From: Flammeovirgaceae bacterium SG7u.111
GTDB taxonomy: Bacteria > Bacteroidota > Bacteroidia > Cytophagales > Flammeovirgaceae
NCBI GenBank assembly: GCA_034044135.1
Contig: CP139021.1
Location: 18,501-82,500 of the forward strand
Reading direction: 5' to 3'
DNA: 64,000 nucleotides
Made by a program: the position numbers and the translations under genes. Positions within the stretch are counted from its first letter, which is position 1. Each line of letters starts with the position of its first letter. The notes beneath the pieces are model-generated. The model was not told the origin of the DNA. It did not search any database and saw nothing but the letters and a program-made list of their open reading frames with translations. This document shows positions 35,704-43,729 of the stretch, one piece after another.

Positions 35704-37659
35704 CTAAATTTCTATACCAAGAATGAGGATATCGTCGTCTTGTGGATTGTCTCCTTTCCAGTCATCAAAAGCCTTTTCCATCATCTCTTTTTGACTATCG
35801 AGGTTCTCTTGGATGATATCGGCCATCAGATGCCTTACCTTTCTTTCTGAGAAAGGAACATTGTCTTTACCGCCTTTTTGTTTTTGGAAGCCATCTGTAA
35901 AAACCAGTATTTTTTCCGATTTGGAGAGGCTGAAAGTTTTGTTGCTGAAGCTTCTATTGGTACCAAAGTGCGATCCGCCAACGGGTATGTGGTCAGGAGT
36001 TACTATTTGTAAGCCTTGCTTTTTAATGTGATAAAGGGAGATGTTGGCACCCGAATAAACTAACCTGCGGCTTGTCGTATTGATAGAGATGACCGCCATA
36101 TCCACACCGTCTTCAAACATGTTTTCTACGCCTTCTTGTTGGGTTGATTTTGCTAAACGCCCGTTAAGCTCAGAAAGAATATCGGAAGGGGTGAAATGAG
36201 AATTTTCGTTGATCACCTGCTTGATCATAGAAGCGACAAAGAGGTTTTTAACTGTTCCGTGTAAGCCATGTTCGTTACAGTCTGCTATTACCAAAATGAT
36301 ATTATCCCTCGAATGGGAAAAAACAGCAAAATCGCTACCAATTTCCGAGGCTGATCTCTTTACTAAAAAATGGTTCGAAAATATATTTAGAATGGCCGGG
36401 CTTTCGGGAAGAAATACACTTTGAATGTTTTTGGAATAGTGGATAGTATAATCGATCAGTTTTTGCTTTTGCAAAAGGATTTGCTGCTGTTTTTCCACCT
36501 CCTGCCCTTTCAAAATCAGCTGGGTATTTGAGTCTTTTTTAATCTTTGTACGGTTGTACCACACAAGGGAAAGCAGGGCTGCCAAAAGGATAATTAAGCT
36601 TACAGACGCAATTCTTAACTGGCTAAATTTCGATTTTTGAACCAAATGTTTAATTTCCTGCTCCTTTTCCTTGATCTTATATTGAATCTCAAGTTCGGCT
36701 ATTTTCCTACGGGTAATATGACTAATCATACTATCCTCTGTAGCAATATAAAGCTTGTTGTAGATCAGTGCCGACTGGTAATCTTTTTCGTCTTCGTAGA
36801 TGGTAGCTAGGGCTTTGTAGCTATTTCTTACCAGTGAAATGGAGTTAAGCTCCTCCGAAATCCGCAAGCCTTTTCGTGTGTTTTCAATAGCAAGGTCATG
36901 CTGTTTGAGTGCATGATAGGCATCGCCAAGTTTGAGGTACCCAGCCGAGAGGCCAAATTTATTATTTGTTTGCTGGCTTACTTCCAAACTTCTGTTGATA
37001 TAGGTAATAGCCTTTTCGGGTTGGTTAAGGTTTAGATAGAGATCTCCTAGGTTTACAAGAGGCTTGTATATGAGATATGGATTGTTGATCTCATTTGCCT
37101 TCTCCAAACAATCAGTTAAAGTTGTTTCTGCCTCTGCATACCTTCCCAAATTTAGCTGACTAAGGCCTTTTAAGTTGAGGGCATTGGCCAGACCATAAGC
37201 ATCTTCTATTTCTTTCCATATTGCAATTTCTCTTTCGGAAAAGTTGAGGGCATTCATGAAATTGTTGACGAGGAGATAGGTGACACCAATTTTGTGCAGT
37301 ACATCAGCTTTGAGGGCTTCGTCTTCTAAAGTTTCGGCAATGGTGAGTACCTCCATAAAATAGATGAGGGCTTGTTCGGACTGGCCGATGGTTCGGTGAA
37401 CTATGCCCAAGTTCAAAAGAGATTCTCCCAAACTCTCATTATCCTCCTTTTCTTTTGCAAGCTTAACGGCTTCTTTGGCATAGAACATAGCCCTTTCCGT
37501 ATTTGTGTTTCTATACAACACAGAAATTTCATTCAAAATCAGCACCTTTTTCGTACCAGAAGATCTTGCAAGTTCAGTCTTTAAGCTGTCAATTTTATAA
37601 TCTGCAAAGGCTGATTGAAAGCTTAATAGAATAATACATATAAGGAAAATTCTATTCAT
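35704..37659 (-). CDS. TPR-repeat membrane protein with SpoIIE-type PP2C phosphatase domain
   Basis: These proteins sense a signal through periplasmic TPRs and dephosphorylate a cytoplasmic partner, often an anti-anti-sigma factor. A signal peptide (IFLICIILLSFQSAFADY) is followed by about seven TPR-like repeats (such as SLGESLLNLGIVHRTIGQSE and NPYLIYKPLVNLGDLYLNLN) to residue 315. A coiled coil leads to a membrane helix near residues 348-368 (VSLIILLAALLSLVWYNRTK) and then a short coiled coil. The phosphatase starts near residue 425; metal ligands are expected at SDF and IADCNEHG (GDVSGHG in most relatives) and at SGANISLYH, FTDGF and DDDILILGIEI. Its 651 residues match the usual architecture. 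No partner is adjacent. Confidence 0.88.
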   Translation of the reverse strand: MNRIFLICIILLSFQSAFADYKIDSLKTELARSSGTKKVLILNEISVLYRNTNTERAMFYAKEAVKLAKEKEDNESLGESLLNLGIVHRTIGQSEQALIYFMEVLTIAETLEDEALKADVLHKIGVTYLLVNNFMNALNFSEREIAIWKEIEDAYGLANALNLKGLSQLNLGRYAEAETTLTDCLEKANEINNPYLIYKPLVNLGDLYLNLNQPEKAITYINRSLEVSQQTNNKFGLSAGYLKLGDAYHALKQHDLAIENTRKGLRISEELNSISLVRNSYKALATIYEDEKDYQSALIYNKLYIATEDSMISHITRRKIAELEIQYKIKEKEQEIKHLVQKSKFSQLRIASVSLIILLAALLSLVWYNRTKIKKDSNTQLILKGQEVEKQQQILLQKQKLIDYTIHYSKNIQSVFLPESPAILNIFSNHFLVKRSASEIGSDFAVFSHSRDNIILVIADCNEHGLHGTVKNLFVASMIKQVINENSHFTPSDILSELNGRLAKSTQQEGVENMFEDGVDMAVISINTTSRRLVYSGANISLYHIKKQGLQIVTPDHIPVGGSHFGTNRSFSNKTFSLSKSEKILVFTDGFQKQKGGKDNVPFSERKVRHLMADIIQENLDSQKEMMEKAFDDWKGDNPQDDDILILGIEI

Positions 37660-37844
37660 TTAATATTGAAATATTTAGGCTGCCACAAAACTAATCAAAA
37701 TTGTACTATGTGGCGAAATAGTTGCATTAAAATTCTTGCGTAAAAGAGTTGCAATTAAGTAGTTGCCTATTAAATGATAGATTAGAGTTTTTGAAATAAG
37801 AAGCTTATTTTAGGCAAAATTTTATTTAAAATAAACGATAGAAA

Positions 37845-38168
37845 ATGGAAAACTCTGAAAGTAATTTATTTGTACATCATGTGTTTTTTTGGTTGAAAAA
37901 GCCCAATGATGAGGCGGTAAGGCAACAATTTGAAAAGGGCTTGGAAGAATTGGTGAAGATAAAAGAAATAAAATCATCTCATTTAGGAGTTCCTGCCGAT
38001 ACCGATAGACCAGTGATTGACAGCACTTATCAGTACTCGCTTCTGGTGCTTTTTGATAGTAAAGCAAATCATGATATTTACCAAGACCATCCTATTCATC
38101 ACAAGTTTATAGCCGAAAATTCGATGTATTGGGAGAAGGTTCAAGTGTACGATTCAGTTGATATGTAG
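37845..38168 (+). CDS. Dabb family protein (stress-responsive alpha-beta barrel)
   Basis: Dabb domains are small ferredoxin-like dimers of mostly unknown function, some acting as enzymes or stress proteins. The 107 residues begin with a short polar leader, then FVHHVFFWLKKPNDEAVRQQ, a helix LEELVKIKEIKSSHLGVP, a strand YSLLVLFDSKANHDIYQDHP and the ending HHKFIAENSMYWEKVQVYDS. This is the typical HxVxFxxK...Y.HP.H pattern. It appears monocistronic; no function can be assigned. Confidence 0.85.
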   Translation: MENSESNLFVHHVFFWLKKPNDEAVRQQFEKGLEELVKIKEIKSSHLGVPADTDRPVIDSTYQYSLLVLFDSKANHDIYQDHPIHHKFIAENSMYWEKVQVYDSVDM

Positions 38169-38244
38169 GTTTATTTTTTGAATCTCAAAGAGGGAATATT
38201 TCTCCATTGAGCATTTTTGGAACAAGAACGAAACCTTTTACATC

Positions 38245-38839
38245 ATGAAACCAGCTAAGACCCTGTTGTTTGCCCTTGTGCTGATTAGTTTTTGGGTGTA
38301 CTAATTCTCCAAGGAGGTGGAGGTAATGGGAGAGGATTGGACTTCCCTTTTTCCTGAGGAGGAAATTGCTGTAGAAACAGAAAAAGCGAGAGTGGTGGAA
38401 GGAGCGGATAAGTTGGATATAGTTGAGAATAATGTGCTAACTACAGAGGCTGTTCCGCTTGGTTCTTTTCCCAAAACTCTCCCTGAAAGTGAAAAGAAGT
38501 ATCTTATCTTTAGGTGAGAGTTTTGACCTCGGCAAGGTGAAAATAGAGACAGTAGGGAATTTGCAAGAGGGTGGTACTATTGAGTATTGCAGTTGGGTAG
38601 CTGTAGGAGAAAAAGATGGAAAAATCGTAGAGCAAGTGCTATCTGGAGAAGAAAATTTTGACGATGCCATGTACAGACTAATTTTTGTAGCCGACCTAGA
38701 TGGTGATGGAATTCCTGACATAGTAGCTGATCTTACCAATCATTATAATGTATCTAAAAAGATGCTTTTCCTTTCCTCTTTGGCAGATGAAGGAGAGTGG
38801 CACAAAAAAGTTGGAGACTTTACTGCGATAGGTTGCTAG
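38245..38839 (+). pseudogene. Broken lipoprotein-like/secreted gene with stop codon and frameshift
   Basis: A frame starts at ATG 38245 with what looks like a signal sequence (MKPAKTLLFALVLISFWVY) and hits TAA at 38302-38304. Reading through in the same frame gives an acidic stretch (FSKEVEVMGEDWTSLFPEEE and on) to a stop at 38515-38517. The coding signal then continues in the +1 frame, from SLGESFDLGKVKIETVGNLQ through GEKDGKIVEQVLSGEENFDD, RLIFVADLDGDGIPDIVADL (an EF-hand or FG-GAP-like Asp-rich loop) to the stop at 38837-38839. The two halves join naturally near 38505-38515, so one gene with a nonsense codon and a one-base shift is the simplest reading. Its original family was not recognised. 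Confidence 0.65.
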
Positions 38840-39967
38840 CTATATTTTGAACAATTTGCCCATTTGGAGGGAAAGGTTCATGAATAGGATTTTAGGATTG
38901 GCATTTCGCTCCACAAACCTTATGGACTCGTTGAAATACTTGGTCATGTATTCAAACCGCTGAGGAGTAAGCACTTTGCTGAAGTTTTTTACAAACTCTA
39001 GTTCTTTGTCTTCCAACCTTACCAGTTTTTCTTCGGCAAACTGCCAAGCCATAGACTCGCGAGTAATACCCAAAGCATATTGAAAGAGGCTCTTTTGGGC
39101 TTCTTTTCCCATTTTTTGGAACTCCTCGGCAAAGTCGACCATGCTGGTGTAGTCGTTTCTGAAACAAATCCGCATCCATTCCTTAAAATATTCCGTGCTG
39201 TTATCCTGATGGTCTGTAATAAGACGAAGTGCGGTATTCATATTGCCCTCTGCCAAATAGGAAATATGCCCAGCCTTTTCCTCGGGTATGCTATACTTTT
39301 CAGTTAAAATGGATTTTAGCTCAGCATCGTGGAAATCGCGCACTTTTACCGCTTGGGTACGGGAAAGGATGGTGGTTAGCAACTGTTCCGAGTGGTTGGT
39401 AACCAAAAAGAAAAGTGTCTTTGGAGGTGGCTCTTCTAATATTTTAAGAATAGCGTTGGCAGCCGAAGGATGCATGAGTTCGGGTAGCCACACCATCATT
39501 ATTTTGAATTCCCCTTCAAAGGCTTTTAAGGAAAGAGACCTAATAATATTGAGGCTTTCTTCTTTTGAAATAGTGCATTGTTTATTTTCTGCTCCAAAGT
39601 AAAATGCCCATTCGGGCAAGGTGCGGTAAGGACTTTCTGTCAAAAATTCTCGCCAGTCGGGCAAGAATGCTTGGCTAATCGCATCTTTGTTTTTGGTGAT
39701 TTTCTTGGTAGTGGCTGTGGGGAAAATGAAGTGCAGGTCTGGGTGGATAAATTTTTTCATCTTCACACAAGACGGACATTTCCCACAGGAATCATTTTCT
39801 TGCTGATCAGTACAGCTTACATAGGTGGCAAATGCTAGCGCTAAAGGTAGGTTAGCATTTCCGGGAGAGGACATAAAAAGCTGGGCGTGGGCTACATGAC
39901 CTTTGCTCACCGATTGGATCAGTGTTTTTTTTACTTCTTCTAGTCCGTTTATATCTGAAAATTGCAC
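38840..39967 (-). CDS. holB: DNA polymerase III subunit delta prime
   Basis: Delta prime is the ATPase-inactive stator of the sliding-clamp loader. The N-terminal AAA+ domain has AHAQLFMSSPGNANLPLALA, in which the P-loop lysine is missing, as usual for delta prime. A zinc module follows (CTDQQENDSCGKCPSC, then HPDLHFIFP). Further motifs are KIMMVWLPELMHPSAANAIL with KILEEPPPKTLFFLVTNHSE and LLTTILSRTQAVKVRDF, equivalent to the sensor 1 SRC/SRT region. The length is 375 residues. The start is GTG. Its stop adjoins the end of the decayed gene on the other strand with no space between. Confidence 0.9.
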   Translation of the reverse strand: MQFSDINGLEEVKKTLIQSVSKGHVAHAQLFMSSPGNANLPLALAFATYVSCTDQQENDSCGKCPSCVKMKKFIHPDLHFIFPTATTKKITKNKDAISQAFLPDWREFLTESPYRTLPEWAFYFGAENKQCTISKEESLNIIRSLSLKAFEGEFKIMMVWLPELMHPSAANAILKILEEPPPKTLFFLVTNHSEQLLTTILSRTQAVKVRDFHDAELKSILTEKYSIPEEKAGHISYLAEGNMNTALRLITDHQDNSTEYFKEWMRICFRNDYTSMVDFAEEFQKMGKEAQKSLFQYALGITRESMAWQFAEEKLVRLEDKELEFVKNFSKVLTPQRFEYMTKYFNESIRFVERNANPKILFMNLSLQMGKLFKI

Positions 39968-40129
39968 CTTTTTCTAGCGTTTTATTGGATGACAAATGTA
40001 GTAATTTTTAAAACCCTTTGGTAAACTCTCGCTCTGCAACTATATAATTGATACTAGGCTTATTTCAACTATTTTAACTTTCAATTTGGTGACTGAGAAG
40101 TATATTTGATTGTACAACCCTTAAAACTG

Positions 40130-40876
40130 ATGGAAATGGAAAGACAACTGCTTAATTTTTTTTCAGGAATCATTTTAATGATGCTGTATGCTTGTGGCGG
40201 TCAGCCAGCTCAAAAGGAGGAAGCAGAAGCAATAGAGTCAAAGGCTGAAGCGTTTGTGGATTTGTTTAATGGAAAAAGCTTGGAGGGCTGGAAAGTGATA
40301 GGGGTAAAAGAAGCAAGGTTTTATGTGGAAGACGGGATGCTAGTAGCAGAAACGACTATGGGCATTCCCAACACTTTTTTGGCAACGGAGAAAGAGTACA
40401 GTGATTTCGAGTTGGAAGCAACAGTCAAAGTACCCCAAGGAATCAATACTGGCATTCAATACAGAAGTGCGGTTTATCCTATCGATACTGCGACCGTTTA
40501 TGTTACAGGAAAGCTAGATACGGTAACAAGGAACTGGGAAGCAGGTAGGGTTCATGGTTATCAATTTGAGTTAGACCCTTCAGAAAGAGCGTGGTCGGGA
40601 GGGTTTTATGAAGAAGGAGGTCGAGGTTGGATAGAGCATTTGGCTGACCAAGATGAGAAGCGGGCAGCTTTTAAAAATGGGGACTGGAATAAACTGAAGG
40701 TAGTAGTGAGGGGAGATAGTCTCCAGACATGGCTCAATGACGTGCCTATTATAAATACGACCGATGGTGGAGCAGAAAGTGGCTTTATAGCGATTCAGCT
40801 TCACAGTATAAATAAAGAAGAAGATGCGGGGAAGAAAATTCTATTTAAAGATATAAGGTTAAAAGAGCTTCATTAA
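40130..40876 (+). CDS. DUF1080 (3-keto-disaccharide hydrolase-like) lipoprotein
   Basis: DUF1080 proteins adopt a concanavalin-like jelly roll; some cleave 3-keto-glycosides. I start at ATG 40130; an upstream TTG adds eight residues that do not fit a signal peptide. The N-terminus is a lipoprotein signal ending LMMLYACGG, with Cys as the lipid site. The domain begins at FVDLFNGKSLEGWKVIG and includes FYVEDGMLVAETTMGIPNTF, ELEATVKVPQGINTGIQYRS and GRVHGYQFELDPSERAWSGG, closing GFIAIQLHSINKEEDAGKKI. At 248 residues the protein is one domain. It stands alone, followed by a hairpin that also covers the end of the next gene on the minus strand. Confidence 0.87.
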   Translation: MEMERQLLNFFSGIILMMLYACGGQPAQKEEAEAIESKAEAFVDLFNGKSLEGWKVIGVKEARFYVEDGMLVAETTMGIPNTFLATEKEYSDFELEATVKVPQGINTGIQYRSAVYPIDTATVYVTGKLDTVTRNWEAGRVHGYQFELDPSERAWSGGFYEEGGRGWIEHLADQDEKRAAFKNGDWNKLKVVVRGDSLQTWLNDVPIINTTDGGAESGFIAIQLHSINKEEDAGKKILFKDIRLKELH

Positions 40877-40893
40877 ACGTACTTTAGTAAAAG

Positions 40894-40935
40894 AAAAAAT
40901 GTAGGCTGCTCACTGTGTAACCTACATTTTCTTTT
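40894..40935 (+). terminator. Terminator after the DUF1080 gene
   Basis: AAAATGTAGG (about 40896-40905) pairs with CCTACATTTT (40921-40930) around a 15-base loop, followed by CTTTTTAT. The right arm contains the stop codon region of the DUF5522 gene on the opposite strand. Confidence 0.6.
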
Positions 40936-41080
40936 TATACTCCCATGGGCAATGCTTGCACCCGTTTTTGCAGCAATAGCCCCTTTTGAGATGGTATGCT
41001 TTGGTGAATACTACAAACCCTTCTTTGGTGAAGTAATATTCTTCCTCTTTTAGCCCTTTGAAAGGTCTCTTTTTTTCCAT
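40922..41080 (-). CDS. DUF5522 small cysteine-rich protein
   Basis: This 52-residue protein was read directly from the sequence and has not been described in function. It begins MEKKRPFKGLKEEEYYFTKE and holds the family core TKAYHLKRGYCCKNGCKHCP followed by WEYKKKM. The pattern HLxRGxCCxxxCRHCP, with four cysteines and two histidines, suggests a metal site. ATG at 41080 fits the family start. It lies on the minus strand between the DUF1080 gene and a group of small hypothetical genes, and its stop codon lies inside the terminator stem of the DUF1080 gene. Confidence 0.85.
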   Translation of the reverse strand: MEKKRPFKGLKEEEYYFTKEGFVVFTKAYHLKRGYCCKNGCKHCPWEYKKKM

Positions 41081-41223
41081 TAGCTCAACTTTTGTCGGTT
41101 ATTTTTATTTAGCAGTCTGTTTTCCCTTGCAAGAATAGGGGGATTTCTCTTTCCCTTTAGGTTTAAAAACAGAAAAATATGTTTATTCTCATCTTTTTGT
41201 GAACCACTATTGTTGGCTGTTAA

Positions 41224-41254
41224 CAAAAAAAACCTTGCCCATTTGAGCAAGGTT
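41224..41254 (-). terminator. Terminator for the small minus-strand gene at 41309-41527
   Basis: AACCTTGC (41231-41238) and GCAAGGTT (41247-41254) form a perfect eight-base stem with an eight-base loop. The A-run at 41224-41232 reads as a T-run on the minus strand, so it ends leftward transcripts. Confidence 0.75.
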
Positions 41255-41308
41255 CTTATAAAAAACCCTAGGGATTATCTAGTCATCATGAATATTTTGG
41301 AGTCCTTT

Positions 41309-41527
41309 TCAGGAAACTGCTATGCTTTTCGCTATTGGGTATTTACCTCTCAATGAGTTGAACAAATCGTTGAATTTTCTTTCGCACCATTTAAGTAGGT
41401 CTTTAACTTCGTCGTTTGCAAGTTGTTTGATCGCTTTGTCTAATTCTTTTTCAAAAAGTTTAATGTCAAAACTTACTTTTTCTAAAATAACTTTGCTGTA
41501 TTCCAGCATGTTCGTCTGTGCTTGCAT
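41309..41527 (-). CDS. Hypothetical small helical protein
   Basis: No family was recognised. The ATG at 41527 gives 72 residues; a TTG five codons upstream is also in frame. The product is charged and helical throughout (LEYSKVILEKVSFDIKLFEK, then LDKAIKQLANDEVKDLLKWC), with no signal peptide or membrane span, and ends GKYPIAKSIAVS. A good leftward terminator lies 55 bases downstream, which supports expression. It is probably a small cytoplasmic protein of unknown role. Confidence 0.6.
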   Translation of the reverse strand: MQAQTNMLEYSKVILEKVSFDIKLFEKELDKAIKQLANDEVKDLLKWCERKFNDLFNSLRGKYPIAKSIAVS

Positions 41528-41573
41528 AATGTTAATGGTCAATTAGGGTTATTTGTTGATTTTAAGCTATGGT

Positions 41574-41771
41574 TTATGGTAATTCTAAAGCTAAAGCGTG
41601 CTTGTTTAGTTGGTCTTTTGGTTGTTCGGTATGACTAGCATCGTGCCGGTTCGATACCAAATATCTTTTGGGTGAAAAGAACATAAGCATTACTACGCAC
41701 ATGAAGAGCATAAGTCCTAGCAAGTACATAAACTTGTGAGTCTTTTCTTTAGTTCTAACAGAATTTTGCAT
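41574..41771 (-). CDS. Hypothetical small single-span membrane protein
   Basis: No family was recognised. Of 65 residues, the first 13 are basic (MQNSVRTKEKTHK), residues 14-33 form one membrane helix (FMYLLGLMLFMCVVMLMFFS), and the rest is polar (SNRHDASHTEQPKDQLNKHA). With a positive N-terminus it would have its N-terminus in the cytoplasm and its tail in the periplasm. It lies between two other small minus-strand frames and may belong to one transcript with them. Confidence 0.45.
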   Translation of the reverse strand: MQNSVRTKEKTHKFMYLLGLMLFMCVVMLMFFSPKRYLVSNRHDASHTEQPKDQLNKHALALELP

Positions 41772-41821
41772 TATAATTTTCGTGATTATCGAGTATTGTA
41801 TTTCATGTTTTTAAATGAAGC

Positions 41822-42103
41822 TCAAAGCAAAAAAGATTGCTTTAGGTCGATAATAGAAATGGGAGTGAATGGGGCGTGCCCAATGGGGTAAGTTTTTTCT
41901 CTATGTGGAAAGTGGTTTGGAGTATAATATGCTAAACTAGTATTGCAGGTAATTTGTTTTTTCTGGGAAGTACAAACCCCATGTTTTACATAGCAGATTA
42001 CCGTTTCAGTATTTTTAGTACTTGAAAGTGTAGGTGAAACTCCTTGTATTAGTAAAACAATGGTTACGGAGAAAAAAAATTGCCTATGAAATAGTTTGTT
42101 CAT
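41822..42103 (-). CDS. Hypothetical small secreted protein
   Basis: No family was recognised. Of 93 residues, the first 27 look like a signal peptide (KLFHRQFFFSVTIVLLIQGV). The mature part has three cysteines (CYVKHGVCTSQKKQITCNT) and several His and Pro residues, and ends DLKQSFLL. It is the upstream member of three small minus-strand frames. A near-palindrome (CGTAC...GTACG, 42116-42136) lies just before it. The frame could still be a chance one. Confidence 0.4.
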   Translation of the reverse strand: MNKLFHRQFFFSVTIVLLIQGVSPTLSSTKNTETVICYVKHGVCTSQKKQITCNTSLAYYTPNHFPHREKTYPIGHAPFTPISIIDLKQSFLL

Positions 42104-42238
42104 ATTTATTGTAATCGTACTACATTATATGTACGGGAGTAGGTATAAAATGTTGTCAATTTTTATGAATTATTTTCTCTCGATCTTATAATAAGCATTT
42201 AGATCAAAAAATAAAGCTAAGAAATAAGGGTGCATTGT

Positions 42239-43075
42239 TTATGAAGTCAAAAAAGCTTCTACATCTTGTGCAGAATCCATTGGTATTTCTTCCATGGGCA
42301 GGTGGCCTATGAGGTCATAAATGATTAGTTCGTTATGTGGGATGGCTTCATGGAATTTGCTGGCATTTTCCACGGGGATCCATTTGTCTTCTTTCCCCCA
42401 CAATATGAGGGTGTGCTGTTTTATTTCTTTAAGATGACGTGTGTTGTCTTTAAACTTCCCATTTACCATTTTAAAAAAAGCTTCAGGATTCCCTTCTCTA
42501 TTAAAAAGATCATAATAGCGATCGACCAAAGTTGGTGTTACTTTAGATTGGTTAAAGTATACTTCTTTTACAAAGTCTTCAAGTACTGTTTTTCTTACAG
42601 CATATTTTATTACTCTGTTGACAAAAGGTGTTTGAGCCATTTTGAAAGGAAGCGGAATGCTTTTGGTATCTAAAAAACCTGCCGAATCTATCAAAATGAG
42701 TTTTTTTACTTGATTGGGGAATTTTAGGGCATATTCCCAAGCTACCCAGCCACCTAACGAGCTACCGGCAATGCTGCATTTTTCTACATCGAGTACGGCT
42801 AAGAAAAGCCGAATAAACTTCAAAAAGTAAGGCATATCGTACCTTCCTTCATTGTTTGGTCCAGTAAGCCCAAAGCCTGGGAGGTCTAATCTTATTACGG
42901 TGTACCTCCTAGAGAGGATCTTGGTCCATTCGTCGTAGGTATGGAGAGAGGAAAATGAGCCGTGTAGCAAAAGTAAATAAGGACCACTCCCCTCCATTCG
43001 GTAGTGGGTGAGAACGCCTTTGAGGGGGATAAACCTCGAATGGCGGTTGGTGTATTTGGCAAGAAGTTCGGTCAC
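42239..43075 (-). CDS. Alpha/beta hydrolase
   Basis: This 278-residue cytoplasmic hydrolase has the full catalytic triad: nucleophile in SIAGSSLGGWVAWEYA (GSSLG), acid in LILWGKEDKWIP and histidine in LIGHLPMEE. The oxyanion region is LLLLHGSFSSLHTYDEW, and VIRLDLPGFGLTGPN is the usual strand after it. It starts at GTG. It stands alone and faces the divergent gene at 43241. The substrate cannot be told from the sequence; lipase-, epoxide- and C-C-hydrolase-like members look similar. Confidence 0.88.
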   Translation of the reverse strand: MTELLAKYTNRHSRFIPLKGVLTHYRMEGSGPYLLLLHGSFSSLHTYDEWTKILSRRYTVIRLDLPGFGLTGPNNEGRYDMPYFLKFIRLFLAVLDVEKCSIAGSSLGGWVAWEYALKFPNQVKKLILIDSAGFLDTKSIPLPFKMAQTPFVNRVIKYAVRKTVLEDFVKEVYFNQSKVTPTLVDRYYDLFNREGNPEAFFKMVNGKFKDNTRHLKEIKQHTLILWGKEDKWIPVENASKFHEAIPHNELIIYDLIGHLPMEEIPMDSAQDVEAFLTS

Positions 43076-43224
43076 TACTTACGGTTTTGGTTGCGGTTGT
43101 TTAAGTTTAACAAAAAATACTTCAAGCTGATTCACCTCATAGTGACTTTTTGTACGAGTTTTAAATCTAAAATGAGTGGAGGTCAGGTAATTGGGCAAGT
43201 TTTTTTAATTTCTAATAAAATAAA

Positions 43225-43232
43225 TACCTTTG
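43225..43232 (+). promoter_or_regulatory. Promoter -7 box right before the gene at 43241
   Basis: TACCTTTG matches TAnnTTTG. A TTTT tract lies in the -33 region. Transcription would start at about 43238-43241, that is at or only a few bases before the start codon, so the transcript may be nearly leaderless. Confidence 0.5.
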
Positions 43233-43240
43233 CGGACTTA

Positions 43241-43606
43241 ATGAAAAAACAGAAAACCATAGGGCAGCTCGGGGCATTGCTCCTCACAATGTTAATGCTG
43301 ATCGTTTCTACCACAGATACGATGGCAGCGGCGTATGCTGTTCCTCAGGTGGAAAAATCGCAGCAGGAGCAGCCTGACGGCAGTTCTACTAACGATGTGA
43401 AGCTAGAACAAGGGCTTTGCTTTAACGCTGTTATTTCTCCAGTTGTCCATATAAGTTTTCACAAAAAAGTTTTTTTTAACCCCAGTTACGAGTATCAAAC
43501 TGTAGTAAACGATACGTACGAGCCTGTTGAAAAAGCTGTTTACCCTTCAGAACTTCCCTATTTTCAAACACTTCTTGAAAATATAATTACAAGGCACGCT
43601 CCCTAG
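43241..43606 (+). CDS. Hypothetical secreted protein upstream of secDF
   Basis: No family was recognised. I start at ATG 43241, which gives 121 residues with a clean signal peptide (TIGQLGALLLTMLMLIVSTT, cut near TMAAAYA). A longer frame open to 43004 overlaps the neighbouring hydrolase on the other strand and makes no sense as protein. The mature part is Gln/Glu-rich (QVEKSQQEQPDGSSTNDVKL), then LCFNAVISPVVHISFHKKVF and a tyrosine-containing tail ending ITRHAP. It lies 123 bases before secDF in the same direction. Its role is unknown. Confidence 0.6.
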   Translation: MKKQKTIGQLGALLLTMLMLIVSTTDTMAAAYAVPQVEKSQQEQPDGSSTNDVKLEQGLCFNAVISPVVHISFHKKVFFNPSYEYQTVVNDTYEPVEKAVYPSELPYFQTLLENIITRHAP

Positions 43607-43729
43607 GTTATGCCTTTTCCATTCTTTCAATAGCTAAACGCTTTTATTTTATTAGAAAAATATGCTTGCAGCCCGCTACGGCTAGTTGCGGGTAATTTTA
43701 TATATTGATTTTTTCCAAACCTTAATAAT

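Noticed and set aside
43004..43240. Longer version of the secreted protein gene starting at 43004
   Set aside because: The extra 79 codons run antisense to the alpha/beta hydrolase and then through the promoter; the signal peptide begins at 43241.
43660..43700. CCCGC...GCGGG hairpin before secDF
   Set aside because: The stem has only five pairs and the following T-run is weak, so I could not support it as a terminator.
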